DNA of 33,186 nt from NCBI RefSeq assembly GCF_025370785.1, contig NZ_JAMXFA010000059.1, forward strand, positions 1-33,186, given 5' to 3'. Below, in pieces: positions 23,896 through 32,500 of the stretch. This DNA comes from Laspinema olomoucense D3b. Lineage in GTDB: Bacteria; Cyanobacteriota; Cyanobacteriia; Cyanobacteriales; Laspinemataceae. Within the stretch, counting starts at the first letter, position 1. Each line of letters opens with the position of its first letter. Below the pieces are notes generated by a model. It made no database searches, was not told the DNA's origin, and worked only from the letters and a program-made list of their open reading frames with translations. A program made the translations under genes and the position numbers.

Positions 23896-25293
23896 CTAGC
23901 GGGCGACAGAGAGGATACCGGCACTGCTTTTAATATGAACGTGAGCGTACCAGCGGAGCAACACCTGAGCCAAGAGTTGGTGATCGTGACGGACGTAACC
24001 CGTTTCCCGGTCCTCCTGCATTACATTAGCGAACACCACACTGCGGCCAAGTTCAGTAATGGTGGGGCGATCGACATACACCGGATAAGAGTTATCTTGG
24101 GAATAGCGAATTAGGGATTGAGCCGAAGGCATTTGCTGTTGCACCAGAACAGAACTAAACAACTTTAATCCACAAGCGCGATCAATCGCTTTAATGTGGT
24201 CGGCAACAGTATAACCATCAGTTTCCCCCGGTTGGGTCATGATATTGCAGACATAGATTTTAGGAACGTTGCGCTTGGCAATTTCTTCGGCAATTTCTGG
24301 CACTAATAGATTGGGAATCACACTGGTATAGAGACTTCCCGGGCCTAAAATAATGAAATCAGCCTCACGAATCGCTTGAATTGCTTTAGGTAGCGGGGGT
24401 GGATTAGACGGAGTGCAGCCAATTTTGACAATTTTGCCATTAGCTTCGGTAATACTGGATTCTCCCTCAATGCGACGACCATCAGCCAACTCCGCCCAGA
24501 GATTGACATCACAGAGGGTAGAGGGGAGGACTTGACCCCGGACCGCCAGAACCTTAGAACTCGTGGCGATCGCCCGTTCCAAATCTCCACTAATATCGCT
24601 CATCGCCGTCAGAAACAGATTCCCAAAACTGTGCCCCGTCAGCCCATTTCCCGCCTTAAAACGGTATTGAAACAGTTCCGTTAATAACTTTTCCTCATCA
24701 GCGAGGGCCGCTAAACAGTTGCGAATATCTCCCGGAGGCAGCACCCCATTTTCCCGGCGCAGCCGTCCCGAAGACCCGCCATCATCCGCTACAGTCACAA
24801 TGGCAGTAATGTTAGCACTATAAGTCTTGAGTCCCCGGAGTAGGGTAGAAAGACCCGTGCCACCTCCAACTACTACAATTTTCGCGCCCCTATTTAACTT
24901 ACGGTGATGCAGCAAGACATCAATCAACTCATCCTCGGCACCGGGTCTTAACACTTCCGTAATTGAGCCTACAGTGCGGGTTTGACCCCAGAGAATAAAG
25001 AAAATTCCAAATAAAAGAACAAACGGTCCGCTGATATAGCTAGGAATCACCGTTGCCAGTTGGGTCAGTGTTTTTTCAATCAACTGAATCGCGAAAAAAA
25101 TCGGGGTCAGTTTAACCCAGATTGCCAGACCCAGAAGGGTTAATAAGACCCCAACCGCACTTAAGAGCAGCCAGCGTTTGACGAATAATCCAGGGGCTAA
25201 CCATTTAAACCAATGGTTAAATCGCATCCCTCGCCGGAACAGGGGTTCCGGTTTGAGCGCATGGAAAGCTTGTTTGAGTAAACCAATAGACAT
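23896..25293 (-). CDS. yvcK: YvcK/CofD-like gluconeogenesis factor with N-terminal membrane anchor
   Basis: Member of the YvcK (UPF0052, CofD-like) family, which in Bacillus binds UDP-sugars and is needed for growth on gluconeogenic carbon and for normal cell shape. 465 residues. The conserved Rossmann core starts at about 137: [17 protein letters not shown], then [13 protein letters not shown] (167-179), [22 protein letters not shown] and [16 protein letters not shown]. An N-terminal extension of about 135 residues carries two hydrophobic helices (about 41-61 and 84-105), absent from Bacillus YvcK, that would place the enzyme at the membrane. No clear Shine-Dalgarno precedes the ATG. It is divergent from the mlaF unit, with a structured 375-bp intergenic stretch between them. 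Confidence 0.9.
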   Translation of the reverse strand: MSIGLLKQAFHALKPEPLFRRGMRFNHWFKWLAPGLFVKRWLLLSAVGVLLTLLGLAIWVKLTPIFFAIQLIEKTLTQLATVIPSYISGPFVLLFGIFFILWGQTRTVGSITEVLRPGAEDELIDVLLHHRKLNRGAKIVVVGGGTGLSTLLRGLKTYSANITAIVTVADDGGSSGRLRRENGVLPPGDIRNCLAALADEEKLLTELFQYRFKAGNGLTGHSFGNLFLTAMSDISGDLERAIATSSKVLAVRGQVLPSTLCDVNLWAELADGRRIEGESSITEANGKIVKIGCTPSNPPPLPKAIQAIREADFIILGPGSLYTSVIPNLLVPEIAEEIAKRNVPKIYVCNIMTQPGETDGYTVADHIKAIDRACGLKLFSSVLVQQQMPSAQSLIRYSQDNSYPVYVDRPTITELGRSVVFANVMQEDRETGYVRHDHQLLAQVLLRWYAHVHIKSSAGILSVAR

Positions 25294-25668
25294 GATTAAT
25301 TTTAGGAGAGGGGATTAAAAGAGGAGAGAGTCGAAAGTTACACCTTTTTGGTTTTGATTCTAATTGCAAAAGGTCTGTTCCGAACTCAATGGGACAAGAG
25401 TCTCTAAGGGATCAGAGGTCATTTCCTTATGCCAAATAGGGGAATATGCTTACCAGGATATCGGGATTGTTCCCGAATGGCGAGAGACCCCGGCCAGAAT
25501 CGCCCCCGTAGATGGGGGCAATTCGGTGATGAGAAGCTATCCGGGTGAGGCTATGTTGTAGAACAATCCTTCAGTCTGACTTGAAGCTAGAGCTTTCTAT
25601 CCCTGGGGAAAGTAGCAACGATGGACTTCCCACCAGCCCGGTGGCTGGACTACTATACTTAACTTTTA
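25294..25668. other. Hairpin-rich intergenic region upstream of mlaF
   Basis: This 375-bp gap contains several strong hairpins: TCGGGA/TCCCGA at 25461-25476; an 11-position stem with one mismatch, GAATcGCCCCC/GGGGGCaATTC, at 25497-25524; CTTCA/TGAAG at 25569-25586; and CCAGCC/GGCTGG at 25633-25648. CCGAAT (25473-25478) could pair instead with ATTCGG (25521-25526), which would exclude the first two. A 65-codon open frame (25364-25561) covers part of it but has no recognised domain. It may be an RNA gene, a structured leader, or a remnant of a mobile element. Confidence 0.45.
25633..25659 (+). promoter_or_regulatory. Possible mlaF -10 element beside a dyad
   Basis: The inverted repeat CCAGCC (25633-25638) and GGCTGG (25643-25648) directly precedes TATACT at 25654-25659, a good -10 match. 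No consensus -35 is seen at the right spacing, so activation or a bound regulator might be needed. A start site near 25666 would leave almost no leader for the GTG at 25669 and would favour the ATG at 25705. Confidence 0.35.
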
Positions 25669-26487
25669 GTGACCAGTCCGCAGAGCGTTACCGCAGTTGA
25701 GCCGATGAGTGAGCCGTTGATTGAATTGAAGGGAGTGTCGAAGTCCTTTGGGCGGAATGTGATTTTAAACGAAGTGGATTTATGCATTTACCGCAACGAG
25801 GCCCTATCAATCATTGGACCCTCTGGGACAGGCAAATCAACAATTTTGCGGATTATTGCGGGATTGCTGGAGCCTGATGCCGGGGAAGTGTATGTGCAGG
25901 GAATTCGGCGCGATCGCTGGATGGATGATTTGGCTGACCCCATTGGCATTGGCATGGTATTTCAGAATGCGGCCCTATTTGATTCCTTAAACGTGGATGA
26001 AAATGTGGGATTTTTCCTCTACGAACACTCAAAATTATCCCGCAAGCAAATTCGACAACTGGTCACGGAGAAGCTAGAAATGGTAGGGTTGCCAGGAATC
26101 GGCAATAAATACCCAGCCGAACTATCTGGAGGGATGCGAAAGCGGGTGAGTTTTGCCCGGGCGATTATGGCGAATCCAGACGACCCCACCGCCAGTCCAG
26201 AAGTGTTGCTCTATGATGAGCCCACAGCGGGTTTAGATCCGATCGCCTCTACGGTGATTGAAGATTTAATCCGAGAGTTACAGGCGGCCCGAGGCGGCTG
26301 TAGCACCTATGTGATGGTCACGCACCAAGATAGCACCATTCGCCGAACCTCTGACCGCATCGTGTTTTTATTTGATGGGAAAGTGCAGTGGCAAGGTGCA
26401 ATTGAGGAGATTGACACCACGGATAACCCCTTAGTCCGACAATTTTTCAGTGGGAGCATTACCGGACCGATTCAACTAGCCGGTTGA
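25669..26487 (+). CDS. mlaF: ABC transporter ATPase, MlaF/TGD3 type
   Basis: ATPase of the Mla-type phospholipid transport complex, moving lipids between inner and outer membrane (or envelope and thylakoid, as TGD3 in plants). 272 residues. Walker A is GPSGTGKST at about 54-62, the Q-loop is VFQNAALFDSL, the ABC signature is LSGGMRKRVSFARAI, Walker B is VLLYDEPTAGLDP, and the switch His is in VTHQD. The product matches MlaF in having no membrane segment. The GTG at 25669 gives the longest form; the ATG at 25705, beginning MSEPLIELKG, matches homologues and the likely promoter better. It is followed after 113 bp by mlaD, so the two probably form an operon. The permease MlaE is not in the window. 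Confidence 0.91.
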   Translation: MTSPQSVTAVEPMSEPLIELKGVSKSFGRNVILNEVDLCIYRNEALSIIGPSGTGKSTILRIIAGLLEPDAGEVYVQGIRRDRWMDDLADPIGIGMVFQNAALFDSLNVDENVGFFLYEHSKLSRKQIRQLVTEKLEMVGLPGIGNKYPAELSGGMRKRVSFARAIMANPDDPTASPEVLLYDEPTAGLDPIASTVIEDLIRELQAARGGCSTYVMVTHQDSTIRRTSDRIVFLFDGKVQWQGAIEEIDTTDNPLVRQFFSGSITGPIQLAG

Positions 26488-26521
26488 GCATCAGGCGATC
26501 GCAAGGCAGCATGGGGGTAAA

Positions 26522-26535
26522 AGTGCTGTAGCACT
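26522..26535 (+). other. Small hairpin between mlaF and mlaD
   Basis: AGTGC and GCACT flank TGTA in the 113-bp spacer. It has no T-run, so it is more likely an RNA-processing or stability element than a terminator. AAGGAG at 26590-26595 lies 5 nt before the mlaD ATG. Confidence 0.35.
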
Positions 26536-26600
26536 GCACAGGTGGGAGTCAAAATCATAACAACAACGTCAAAAGAGCAACTATCGCAGAAGGAGAATCC

Positions 26601-28307
26601 ATGCGTTCGTCACGAAAGCTCAGAGAAGGATCGATTGGTTTATTACTTTTGGCCGGTTTAGGACTATTTGGAGGCATTATTTTATGGCTGCGCGGGGTCG
26701 GATTAGGCCGAGAAAGCTATACCCTGGTCGTGTCATTCCCTAACGTTGCAGGGATGCAAGTGGGGGGGCCGGTACGCTACCGGGGAGTCTCGGTGGGCCG
26801 GATTGCCAATATTATCCCCGGGACTAATGGAGTCGATGTGGAGCTGATAGTGGCTCCAGCGACCCTGGTGATTCCTAATGCCGTGTTGATCGAGGCCAAT
26901 CAGGGGGGGTTAATTGGAGAAACCTGGGTGGATATTAACCCCCTCCAGGTTTTACCGCCTCAAATTATTAAAACCACGACTCCCCTCGCCTCGGACTGCA
27001 ATACGGAGTTAATTTTGTGCAATCGGGAGCGTCTGGAGGGACAGATTGGGGTAAATTTTGACGAACTGATTCGCGGTTCAATGCGGTTTACGAATTTATT
27101 TTCAGACCCGGCATTTTTTGCCAATCTGAATGCGTTGGTGAAAAACTCCACGGTTGCCACGGCTGAAATTACCCAACTCAGCCGAGAAATGAATGTCTTG
27201 ACCCAATCGGTGGAACGAGAGTTAGGTATTTTCTCAACGGCTGCCCTCCAGTCGGCTTCGGCCCTGAATGCCGCTGCTGGACAAATTGGGAATACGGCCA
27301 ATCAGGTGGGGGCCATTTCGACCCAACTGGGGAGGACGGTGAACCAATATGGGGCGATCGCCGGAGATATCCGGGCCGCCACTAATCAAATAGGAGCAAC
27401 TGCCAATCGCTATGGGGCGATCGCCGGGGAGATCCGCACCGCCACCAATCAAATTACCGCCATCTCCAATCGCTATGGGGCGATCGCCGGGGACCTCCAA
27501 CGAACAGTCAATCAAGTGGGTGCCGCCGCTGAGGAATATAGAGTCGTTGCCGGGACTTTTGGTACCAGTGCCGATCGCATCGGTCTCACCCTCGATCGCG
27601 TCGGTGGGACCATAGAGGGACTCGGCGGCACCGCTGGCGAACTCAACCTCACCGCTACCGACCTGCGCACCCTCATAGGGAGTGTCAATGAACTCGTCGC
27701 GACTAATCGTGGCACCCTCGTCACCACCCTCAACAACATCAACACCACCAGCGAACAACTGCGAATCAGCACCCAACAAATTACCCCCCTCGTCGCCCGC
27801 GTCGAACAACAGCTCAATCAATTTGAGGATTCTCAACTCTTAGCGAACCTAGATACCCTCTCCGTTACCGCCAATCAACTCGCCGCCAATGCCTCCGCTG
27901 CCGCGAATAATCTCGCCCAAATCACCGATACCGCCATCTCCCCCACCAATCTGCTGTTATTACAACAAACCCTCGATTCAGCCCGCGCCACGTTCCAAAA
28001 TGTCCAAAAAATTACCTCGGATTTGGAAGAGTTAACCGGCGATCCGGCTTTATTTGAAAGTATTCGCAATATTTTGCTGATTCTTGGGGATCTGCTCTCT
28101 TCCACCGAACAACTCGAAGAACACGCCCGGTTTGCGATGGCTTTAGCGCCCCTTTCTCATACCGTCAGCGACCCTTCATTACAGTCCCAACTCCTCCCCC
28201 CAGCTTCCGACGAGCAACAGAGACCCGAACAGCTTGACCCTGCTGTTCCACCCCGGTCTGCATCCCCTGGCCCTAATCCCGATAAGCTCACGGCACGTAA
28301 CCGTTGA
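26601..28307 (+). CDS. mlaD: MlaD/MCE-family lipid-transport substrate-binding protein
   Basis: Periplasmic lipid-binding component of an Mla-type transporter (TGD2-like), 568 residues. A single N-terminal membrane anchor (about 12-30, GSIGLLLLAGLGLFGGIIL) is followed by the MCE domain at about 39-120 (VSFPNVAGMQVGGPVRYRGVSVGRI, then GGLIGETWVDI). The long C-terminal part is predicted helical, rich in Asn, Gln, Thr and Ala, and includes three tandem 21-residue units of type NxYGAIAGxIRxATNQIxAxx; MCE C-termini of this kind form hexameric tubes or needles. The last 40 residues are proline-rich and polar. A clear AAGGAG supports the ATG at 26601. It is in operon-like order after mlaF, and its 3' end meets a strong two-way hairpin. 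Confidence 0.91.
   Translation: MRSSRKLREGSIGLLLLAGLGLFGGIILWLRGVGLGRESYTLVVSFPNVAGMQVGGPVRYRGVSVGRIANIIPGTNGVDVELIVAPATLVIPNAVLIEANQGGLIGETWVDINPLQVLPPQIIKTTTPLASDCNTELILCNRERLEGQIGVNFDELIRGSMRFTNLFSDPAFFANLNALVKNSTVATAEITQLSREMNVLTQSVERELGIFSTAALQSASALNAAAGQIGNTANQVGAISTQLGRTVNQYGAIAGDIRAATNQIGATANRYGAIAGEIRTATNQITAISNRYGAIAGDLQRTVNQVGAAAEEYRVVAGTFGTSADRIGLTLDRVGGTIEGLGGTAGELNLTATDLRTLIGSVNELVATNRGTLVTTLNNINTTSEQLRISTQQITPLVARVEQQLNQFEDSQLLANLDTLSVTANQLAANASAAANNLAQITDTAISPTNLLLLQQTLDSARATFQNVQKITSDLEELTGDPALFESIRNILLILGDLLSSTEQLEEHARFAMALAPLSHTVSDPSLQSQLLPPASDEQQRPEQLDPAVPPRSASPGPNPDKLTARNR
27342..27530 (+). repeat. Three tandem 63-bp repeats in mlaD, each with a HIP1 site
   Basis: Units at 27342-27404, 27405-27467 and 27468-27530 each encode 21 residues and share TATGGGGCGATCGCCGG near their start. 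The spacing is exact, so the units stay in frame. A shorter related unit lies immediately before. Each GCGATCGC is part of the coding repeat. Confidence 0.85.
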
Positions 28308-28350
28308 TTCCCCAGACCCCTCCCCGGGAAAAGGGGTTAACCACAAAGAA

Positions 28351-28401
28351 ACCAGTCCCCCTCCTTGAGGCTAAACTGAGCCGGGAAGGAGGGGGACTGG
28401 T
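28351..28401. terminator. Strong two-way terminator hairpin
   Basis: ACCAGTCCCCCTCCTT (28351-28366) and AAGGAGGGGGACTGGT (28386-28401) form a perfect 16-bp stem. The loop has a further 4-bp stem (GGCT and AGCC). On the plus strand it is followed by CTAAATTTT. It separates mlaD from the convergent cyAbrB gene. Confidence 0.8.
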
Positions 28402-28461
28402 CTAAATTTTGAGGGAATGTTTAGAAAACTTGACTAAAACAATGGGTTGTTTTGCAGTTCT

Positions 28462-28887
28462 CTAATCTTCATCGTCTTCCTCGAACTCCTCATCGTCTTC
28501 GTTGAGGAAGTCATTTTTACTGTTATCGACCTGAATCAGGTGGATGTGCTTGTAACCCAGTTTAATTTCAAACTCATCACCGGGCTTTAATCCCATCGAC
28601 TGGGTATAAGTTGAACCAATGACAATTTGGCCGTTTTTGTGGACGCTGACTCGATAAGTTGCCTCTCGACCGCGACCATCTTTTGACCCCTCTGGGCTGA
28701 GGGGAATGCCGCGAGCTTCCAGCACGGCATCATAAAAGTCCGTCAGGTTTACCCGGAACTCTTCATTTTTTGACTTGCTGTAGTAACCACAGCGCTTGGC
28801 GGTTTCTCGGCGCGGTAAGTGCGAGAGTTCTTTTACTTTTTGAAGCAGCGCCTTTCCTTTAAGGGGGGTTGTAGCAATTTCACTCAT
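28462..28887 (-). CDS. cyAbrB-type transcriptional regulator
   Basis: AbrB-like DNA-binding protein of the cyanobacterial cyAbrB family (relatives of Synechocystis Sll0359 and Sll0822), which regulate nitrogen and carbon metabolism, and cell division in filamentous species. 141 residues from the ATG. Family-specific stretches are PLKGKALLQKVKELSHLPRRE and AKRCGYYS near the N-terminus, RVNLTDFYDAVLEARGIPLSPEG, then the conserved RVSVHKNGQIVIGSTYT and GLKPGDEFEIKLGYKHIHLIQ, ending in an acidic tail. AAGGA stands 15 nt before the ATG at 28887 but only 6 nt before an in-frame TTG at 28896, so translation may start three codons earlier (MKA before MSE). An AT-rich upstream stretch (28930-29027) probably holds the promoter. 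Confidence 0.92.
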   Translation of the reverse strand: MSEIATTPLKGKALLQKVKELSHLPRRETAKRCGYYSKSKNEEFRVNLTDFYDAVLEARGIPLSPEGSKDGRGREATYRVSVHKNGQIVIGSTYTQSMGLKPGDEFEIKLGYKHIHLIQVDNSKNDFLNEDDEEFEEDDED

Positions 28888-29028
28888 TGCTTTCAATGAT
28901 TATCCTTCCCGATCTAAAAACTGAAAATTGAGCCGCATCATTCAATTTGGCCTAGTTAAAAATATATCCTCAATCCTGCGATTTTTAACCATAATTTTTT
29001 ATAAAAAAATTAGACGGCTCAATTTTTA

Positions 29029-29056
29029 ACCCCGGTTCACCTGAATAGACCGGGGT
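29029..29056 (-). terminator. Hairpin after lpxD
   Basis: ACCCCGGT and ACCGGGGT form a perfect 8-bp stem around a 12-nt loop, 50 bp past the lpxD stop. On the minus strand it is followed by TAAAAATTG rather than a clean T-run, so termination is plausible but not certain. Confidence 0.45.
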
Positions 29057-29105
29057 CCCTGCGGCTGTTGCCACGGGTGCAAGATGTCTGTGTTGAATCG
29101 GAATG

Positions 29106-30155
29106 CTAATTTGACTTGGGGCCCAACAATCGCTGAAGTTGCTTGAGGGATTGATAAATTTCTGGGAGACGGTTGGAGAGGACGACAGTTTTTAGCCACT
29201 GTTTGTTAGGAATGGCTGGAAAACCGGAGACGATCGCCCCGGGAGGAATATCACTGGTAATGCCGGTTTTAGCGGAGGCGATGACCCCATCTCCCACTGT
29301 TACCTGATTGTTAACCCCCACTTGACCGCCTAAAATCACGTTGTTGCCTAACTTGGCCCCACCGGCTAATCCCACTTGGGCCGCTAAGACACAATTTTTG
29401 CCTATTTTGCACCCATGACCAATCTGCACTAAATTATCAATTTTCGTATTCTCCCCAATCCGGGTTTCCCCAACTGCGGGACGGTCGATGTTGCTATTAC
29501 AACCCACCTCTACGCGGTCCTCTAGGACGGTATAGCCCGATTGCTCCATTTTCACCCAACCGGCGCGAGAGGGCACAAATCCAAACCCTTCCGACCCAAT
29601 CACGGCCCCCGCGTGAATTGTGCAACCCTTGCCGATGCGGGTGCGTTCATGGATGGTGCAATGACTATGCAAAACGGTCCCTTCGCCTATTTCGACATCG
29701 GGATAGAGGGCCACGTTGGCATGAATACAGACATTGTTGGCAATTTTGACCCCCTGGGCGATGGAGACAAAGGCCCCGATCGCCACATTTTCCCCCAAGG
29801 TGGCATCGGGGTGAATGGTGGCGGTGGGATGGATGCCTGCCTGGAGTCGAAAGGGTTGATAAAACAAGGCGATCGCATGAGCAAATAATAATCGTGGTTC
29901 CCGGGTTGCAATCCAAGCGATTCCACGATCGCTCGCCTGTTGGTGCAATTGGGGATTCATCGGCAAAATTAACGCCGTAGCAGCAGTCACCGCGATGCGA
30001 TCGGCAAATTTACCGCCTTCGATATAACTCAGATTCCCGGGAGTTGCCTCGTCTACGGCTGTGACTCCGGTAATTTCCGGGTCCTCCCCTGTGGAAACGG
30101 CGGGACTATCGGGGAGATGAATGGCCAGTTTTTGGACAATTTCACTAAATTTCAT
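29106..30155 (-). CDS. lpxD: UDP-3-O-acylglucosamine N-acyltransferase LpxD
   Basis: Acyltransferase adding the second acyl chain to UDP-3-O-acylglucosamine in lipid A synthesis, cytoplasmic. 349 residues. The N-terminal uridine-binding domain (about 1-105) has GVTAVDEATPGNLSYI; a left-handed parallel beta helix follows with isoleucine-rich hexapeptide repeats (about 107-300). The catalytic His is His247 in QIGHG, and GSEGFGF (187-193) and NSNIDR are conserved. The ATG at 30155 gives the family start MKFSEIV; an upstream in-frame extension of 19 codons looks spurious. It precedes cyAbrB on the same strand, and three palindromes lie just upstream. The other lpx genes are not in the window. Confidence 0.94.
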   Translation of the reverse strand: MKFSEIVQKLAIHLPDSPAVSTGEDPEITGVTAVDEATPGNLSYIEGGKFADRIAVTAATALILPMNPQLHQQASDRGIAWIATREPRLLFAHAIALFYQPFRLQAGIHPTATIHPDATLGENVAIGAFVSIAQGVKIANNVCIHANVALYPDVEIGEGTVLHSHCTIHERTRIGKGCTIHAGAVIGSEGFGFVPSRAGWVKMEQSGYTVLEDRVEVGCNSNIDRPAVGETRIGENTKIDNLVQIGHGCKIGKNCVLAAQVGLAGGAKLGNNVILGGQVGVNNQVTVGDGVIASAKTGITSDIPPGAIVSGFPAIPNKQWLKTVVLSNRLPEIYQSLKQLQRLLGPKSN

Positions 30156-30203
30156 GATGGCGATCGGCGGTTCTCGAAGGTTTGCCCGGGTCATAAAAAC
30201 CCG

Positions 30204-30276
30204 CACCCTCAAGGGTGGGGCTACACAAACAAAGCCTGCCTTCGCAGGCTACAAAAGTGGCGATTCGCGAATCGCC
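30204..30276. repeat. Cluster of three perfect palindromes
   Basis: In order: CACCCT/AGGGTG around CA (30204-30217), AGCCTGC/GCAGGCT around CTTC (30233-30250), and an 18-bp perfect palindrome GGCGATTCGCGAATCGCC (30259-30276). They are joined by A/C-rich linkers (ACACAAACA and ACAAAAGT). This mosaic style is typical of dispersed cyanobacterial repeats; it begins 49 bp upstream of lpxD. Confidence 0.75.
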
Positions 30277-30450
30277 TCTACATTTAGCGTTTAGTAAAAA
30301 AAATTGCTTAAGTCCTGTTCTCCCAGAAGTCAAGTTGTTTTCTGCCGGTTATCTGTGGCACTAAAGTATCCACTCCAAACGGTTTCAACCGCTAAAAATA
30401 CCATAAAACTTGTCGCTGTTTTTAACCTTTGGGCAATCCCTACCCCTACC

Positions 30451-30480
30451 AAAAAACAAAGCCTACTGATTCAGCAGGCT
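30451..30480 (-). terminator. Terminator of the DUF1232 gene
   Basis: AGCCT-A-CTG and CAG-C-AGGCT pair with one mismatch. On the minus strand the stem is followed by TTGTTTTTT, a good T-run, 30 bp past the stop codon at 30510. The sequence AACAAAGCCT at its edge (30455-30464) repeats 30228-30237, so it resembles a member of the nearby palindrome family recruited as a terminator. Confidence 0.7.
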
Positions 30481-30509
30481 TGGGGGGTGCTATTTTTTAA
30501 AGAAATGAA

Positions 30510-30830
30510 TTATTGATTGACGGAACTGGCTTCTACATCTACTACCGTAGAACTACCCACCGTTGAGGCGGTATTGATAGGATTCTCGGATTCTCCGACT
30601 TCACCTTTTCGGGCTTTAAAATAATCCATTGCAATCTGAGAAAGCTCAGAAACTAACAAGGTTGCCAGAGCAATATCGTCAAGTTGCCCAATCACGGGGA
30701 TAAAATCTGGAGCAACATCAATCGGGCTGAAGAAATAAGCCACGGTTCCCAAGATAATCCACCAGCGATATTTGGGATTGCGAAGGGTGTTGCGATACCA
30801 GTTGTAAATTGATTGAATAGAGTTATTCAT
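30510..30830 (-). CDS. DUF1232 (YkvA-like) small membrane protein
   Basis: 106-residue protein of the DUF1232 family, whose function is unknown. The signature is the hydrophobic segment followed by YFFSPIDVAPDFIPVIGQLDDIAL (about 32-55), in which the PID and PDFIP motifs are diagnostic. The N-terminus is aromatic and basic (YNWYRNTLRNPKYRWW), likely at the membrane surface; the C-terminal 35 residues are polar and rich in Ser, Thr and Val, unlike the conserved core. Start ATG at 30830. It probably has its own terminator. It sits between rlmD and lpxD on the same strand, with 161 bp to the former. Confidence 0.88.
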   Translation of the reverse strand: MNNSIQSIYNWYRNTLRNPKYRWWIILGTVAYFFSPIDVAPDFIPVIGQLDDIALATLLVSELSQIAMDYFKARKGEVGESENPINTASTVGSSTVVDVEASSVNQ

Positions 30831-30991
30831 AAGTTTGTCCTCCAGTTACTCTTCAATCTTGACAAAGCGATCGCCCAATTGTCGGTGTAGATAACCCCCC
30901 TATTTTTGCCAGGGAAGTTCTACTATTGACCGATCGCTGTCTTTGAGACTGGAAAATACTCCCCCTTCAATCCATCGTGTCTAATGGCAAT

Positions 30992-32422
30992 TTATCCCTC
31001 AGCCACGAGGATGGCGACAGCTTCAACATGGGAGGTTTGGGGAAAGAAATCTGCCGGTTGCAGGAAACTCAGGCGATAAATTCCGCTATCACAGAGGATT
31101 TTCACGTCCCGGGCGAGGGTGGCGGGTTTGCAACTGATGTAAACGATGCGTTTGGGTGCAATTTGAATCAGGGTATCCAAAACACTGCGATCGCACCCTT
31201 TTCTCGGCGGATCCAGTAACACGATATCCGGTTTCTCTCCCTCCGGTAATCCCAAAGTCTCTAACTGCGGCAATAATTTTTCAACGGAACCTTCATGAAA
31301 GGAGACATTTGTCAAGCCATTGAGTCGGGCATTTTCTTGGGCGATCGCGATCGCTGCTGGATTGATTTCCAAACCAATCGCCTGTTGAACCCGTTTGGCG
31401 AGGGGGAGAGTAAAGGTGCCAATCCCGCAATAGGCATCCACTAATCGCTCAGTCCCCTGCAAATCCAAGCGAGAGGCGATCGTTTCTAACAAAACTTCCG
31501 CCGTTTCCGGATTCACCTGAAAAAACGTATCTGAGCGGAGTTGTAACTGCACTCCGGCAAATTCATCCAGGAAATAGGGTTGACCCGCAATACAGTGCGT
31601 TTCCTCCCCTAAAATCGCGTTAGTCCGGTGGGGGTTGTAATTGAGGCAAACTCCCACCAAATCCGGATACCGGCTCAACCATTCCTCCGCCTGCGCCTCA
31701 ATATCCATCACCTTGCGATTTGCACAGACCAAAGTAAGCAAAATCTGTCCAGTCCGGCGACCAATTTGCAGCGCCAGGTGCCGGAGATTGCCCCGGTGTT
31801 CCGTTTCATTGTAAATCGACCATCCCCGGTCCTGGATGTCCTGTTTCACCTCAGCCAAGAGAGGATTTAATCGGGGATCCTGCACGGGACATTGATTGAT
31901 GTTGACCAAGCGATGACTATTTTTTTCATAGTATCCCGCTTGGACATTCCCCGAGGCGGAACGACTGAGGGGATAGGTGGCTTTGTTGCGATAGCCAAAG
32001 GGAGAAGGAGAGGGCAAAATCGTTTCTACTGGGGGGTTCTCAATGCCGCCAATTCTGGCGATCGCTTGGGTGACGAGATTTTGTTTAGCTTGGAGTTGGG
32101 CAGAATAGGCGACGCTTTGCCACTGACAACCGCCGCATTTATCCGCGACGATACAATGGGGGCGGATCCGGTTTGGAGAGCGTTCCAGCACCTCTAAGAG
32201 CTTACCATTGGCATATTGAGGCTTCACCCGCACCAGACGGACCAACAGGCGATCCCCAGGAACTGCATCAGGAACGAAAACCACCCGCCCCTCATAGCGC
32301 CCCACCCCGTCCCCGGTGTCACTCAAATCCTCAATTTCTACTTCGATCGCGCAACCTTGTTGCCAATTTTCATCCTGCCGATCCCCGACTGCGTACTTGT
32401 TTTGCCCATTAGTGGCACTCAC
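30992..32422 (-). CDS. rlmD: RlmD/TrmA-family 23S rRNA (uracil-C5) methyltransferase
   Basis: SAM-dependent RNA m5U methyltransferase, most like RlmD (U1939 of 23S rRNA) but not separable from TrmA or RlmC relatives by eye. 476 residues from the GTG. In order: TRAM RNA-binding domain (about 22-82); iron-sulfur cysteines Cys90, Cys96 and Cys99 ([10 protein letters not shown]) with a fourth at 178 (NQCPV); the SAM-binding motif [14 protein letters not shown] from 329; the DPPRKGC motif at 404-410; and the nucleophile Cys431 in [12 protein letters not shown]. The GTG at 32422 is chosen because GAGAGG lies 10 nt upstream; a TTG at 32458 would add 12 residues of no family character. It is divergent from apcD with only 78 bp between them, so their promoters must overlap or abut. 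Confidence 0.9.
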   Translation of the reverse strand: MSATNGQNKYAVGDRQDENWQQGCAIEVEIEDLSDTGDGVGRYEGRVVFVPDAVPGDRLLVRLVRVKPQYANGKLLEVLERSPNRIRPHCIVADKCGGCQWQSVAYSAQLQAKQNLVTQAIARIGGIENPPVETILPSPSPFGYRNKATYPLSRSASGNVQAGYYEKNSHRLVNINQCPVQDPRLNPLLAEVKQDIQDRGWSIYNETEHRGNLRHLALQIGRRTGQILLTLVCANRKVMDIEAQAEEWLSRYPDLVGVCLNYNPHRTNAILGEETHCIAGQPYFLDEFAGVQLQLRSDTFFQVNPETAEVLLETIASRLDLQGTERLVDAYCGIGTFTLPLAKRVQQAIGLEINPAAIAIAQENARLNGLTNVSFHEGSVEKLLPQLETLGLPEGEKPDIVLLDPPRKGCDRSVLDTLIQIAPKRIVYISCKPATLARDVKILCDSGIYRLSFLQPADFFPQTSHVEAVAILVAEG

Positions 32423-32500
32423 TGTAAATTTACCTCTCTTTATTTGTGTTCCCCTCAATGGCTAAACTACAGAAATGGATCTCCGATGTTTTGTAAAACC

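Larger units (their letters stand above)
30156..30509. other. 354-bp gene-free region full of palindromes
   Basis: It lies between the DUF1232 gene and lpxD, both on the minus strand. It holds a cluster of three palindromes (30204-30276), an AT-rich stretch (30290-30420) that may hold the lpxD promoter, and the terminator hairpin at 30451-30480. No coding sequence is apparent. Confidence 0.5.

Noticed and set aside
25364-25561. 65-codon open frame as a protein gene
   Set aside because: No Shine-Dalgarno, non-ATG-supported start and no recognised domain; the hairpins in the same bases suggest constraint on RNA or DNA structure instead.
27234-27836. 200-codon minus-strand open frame inside mlaD
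   Set aside because: It is the antisense reading of the repeat-containing region of mlaD; its regularity comes from the tandem repeats.
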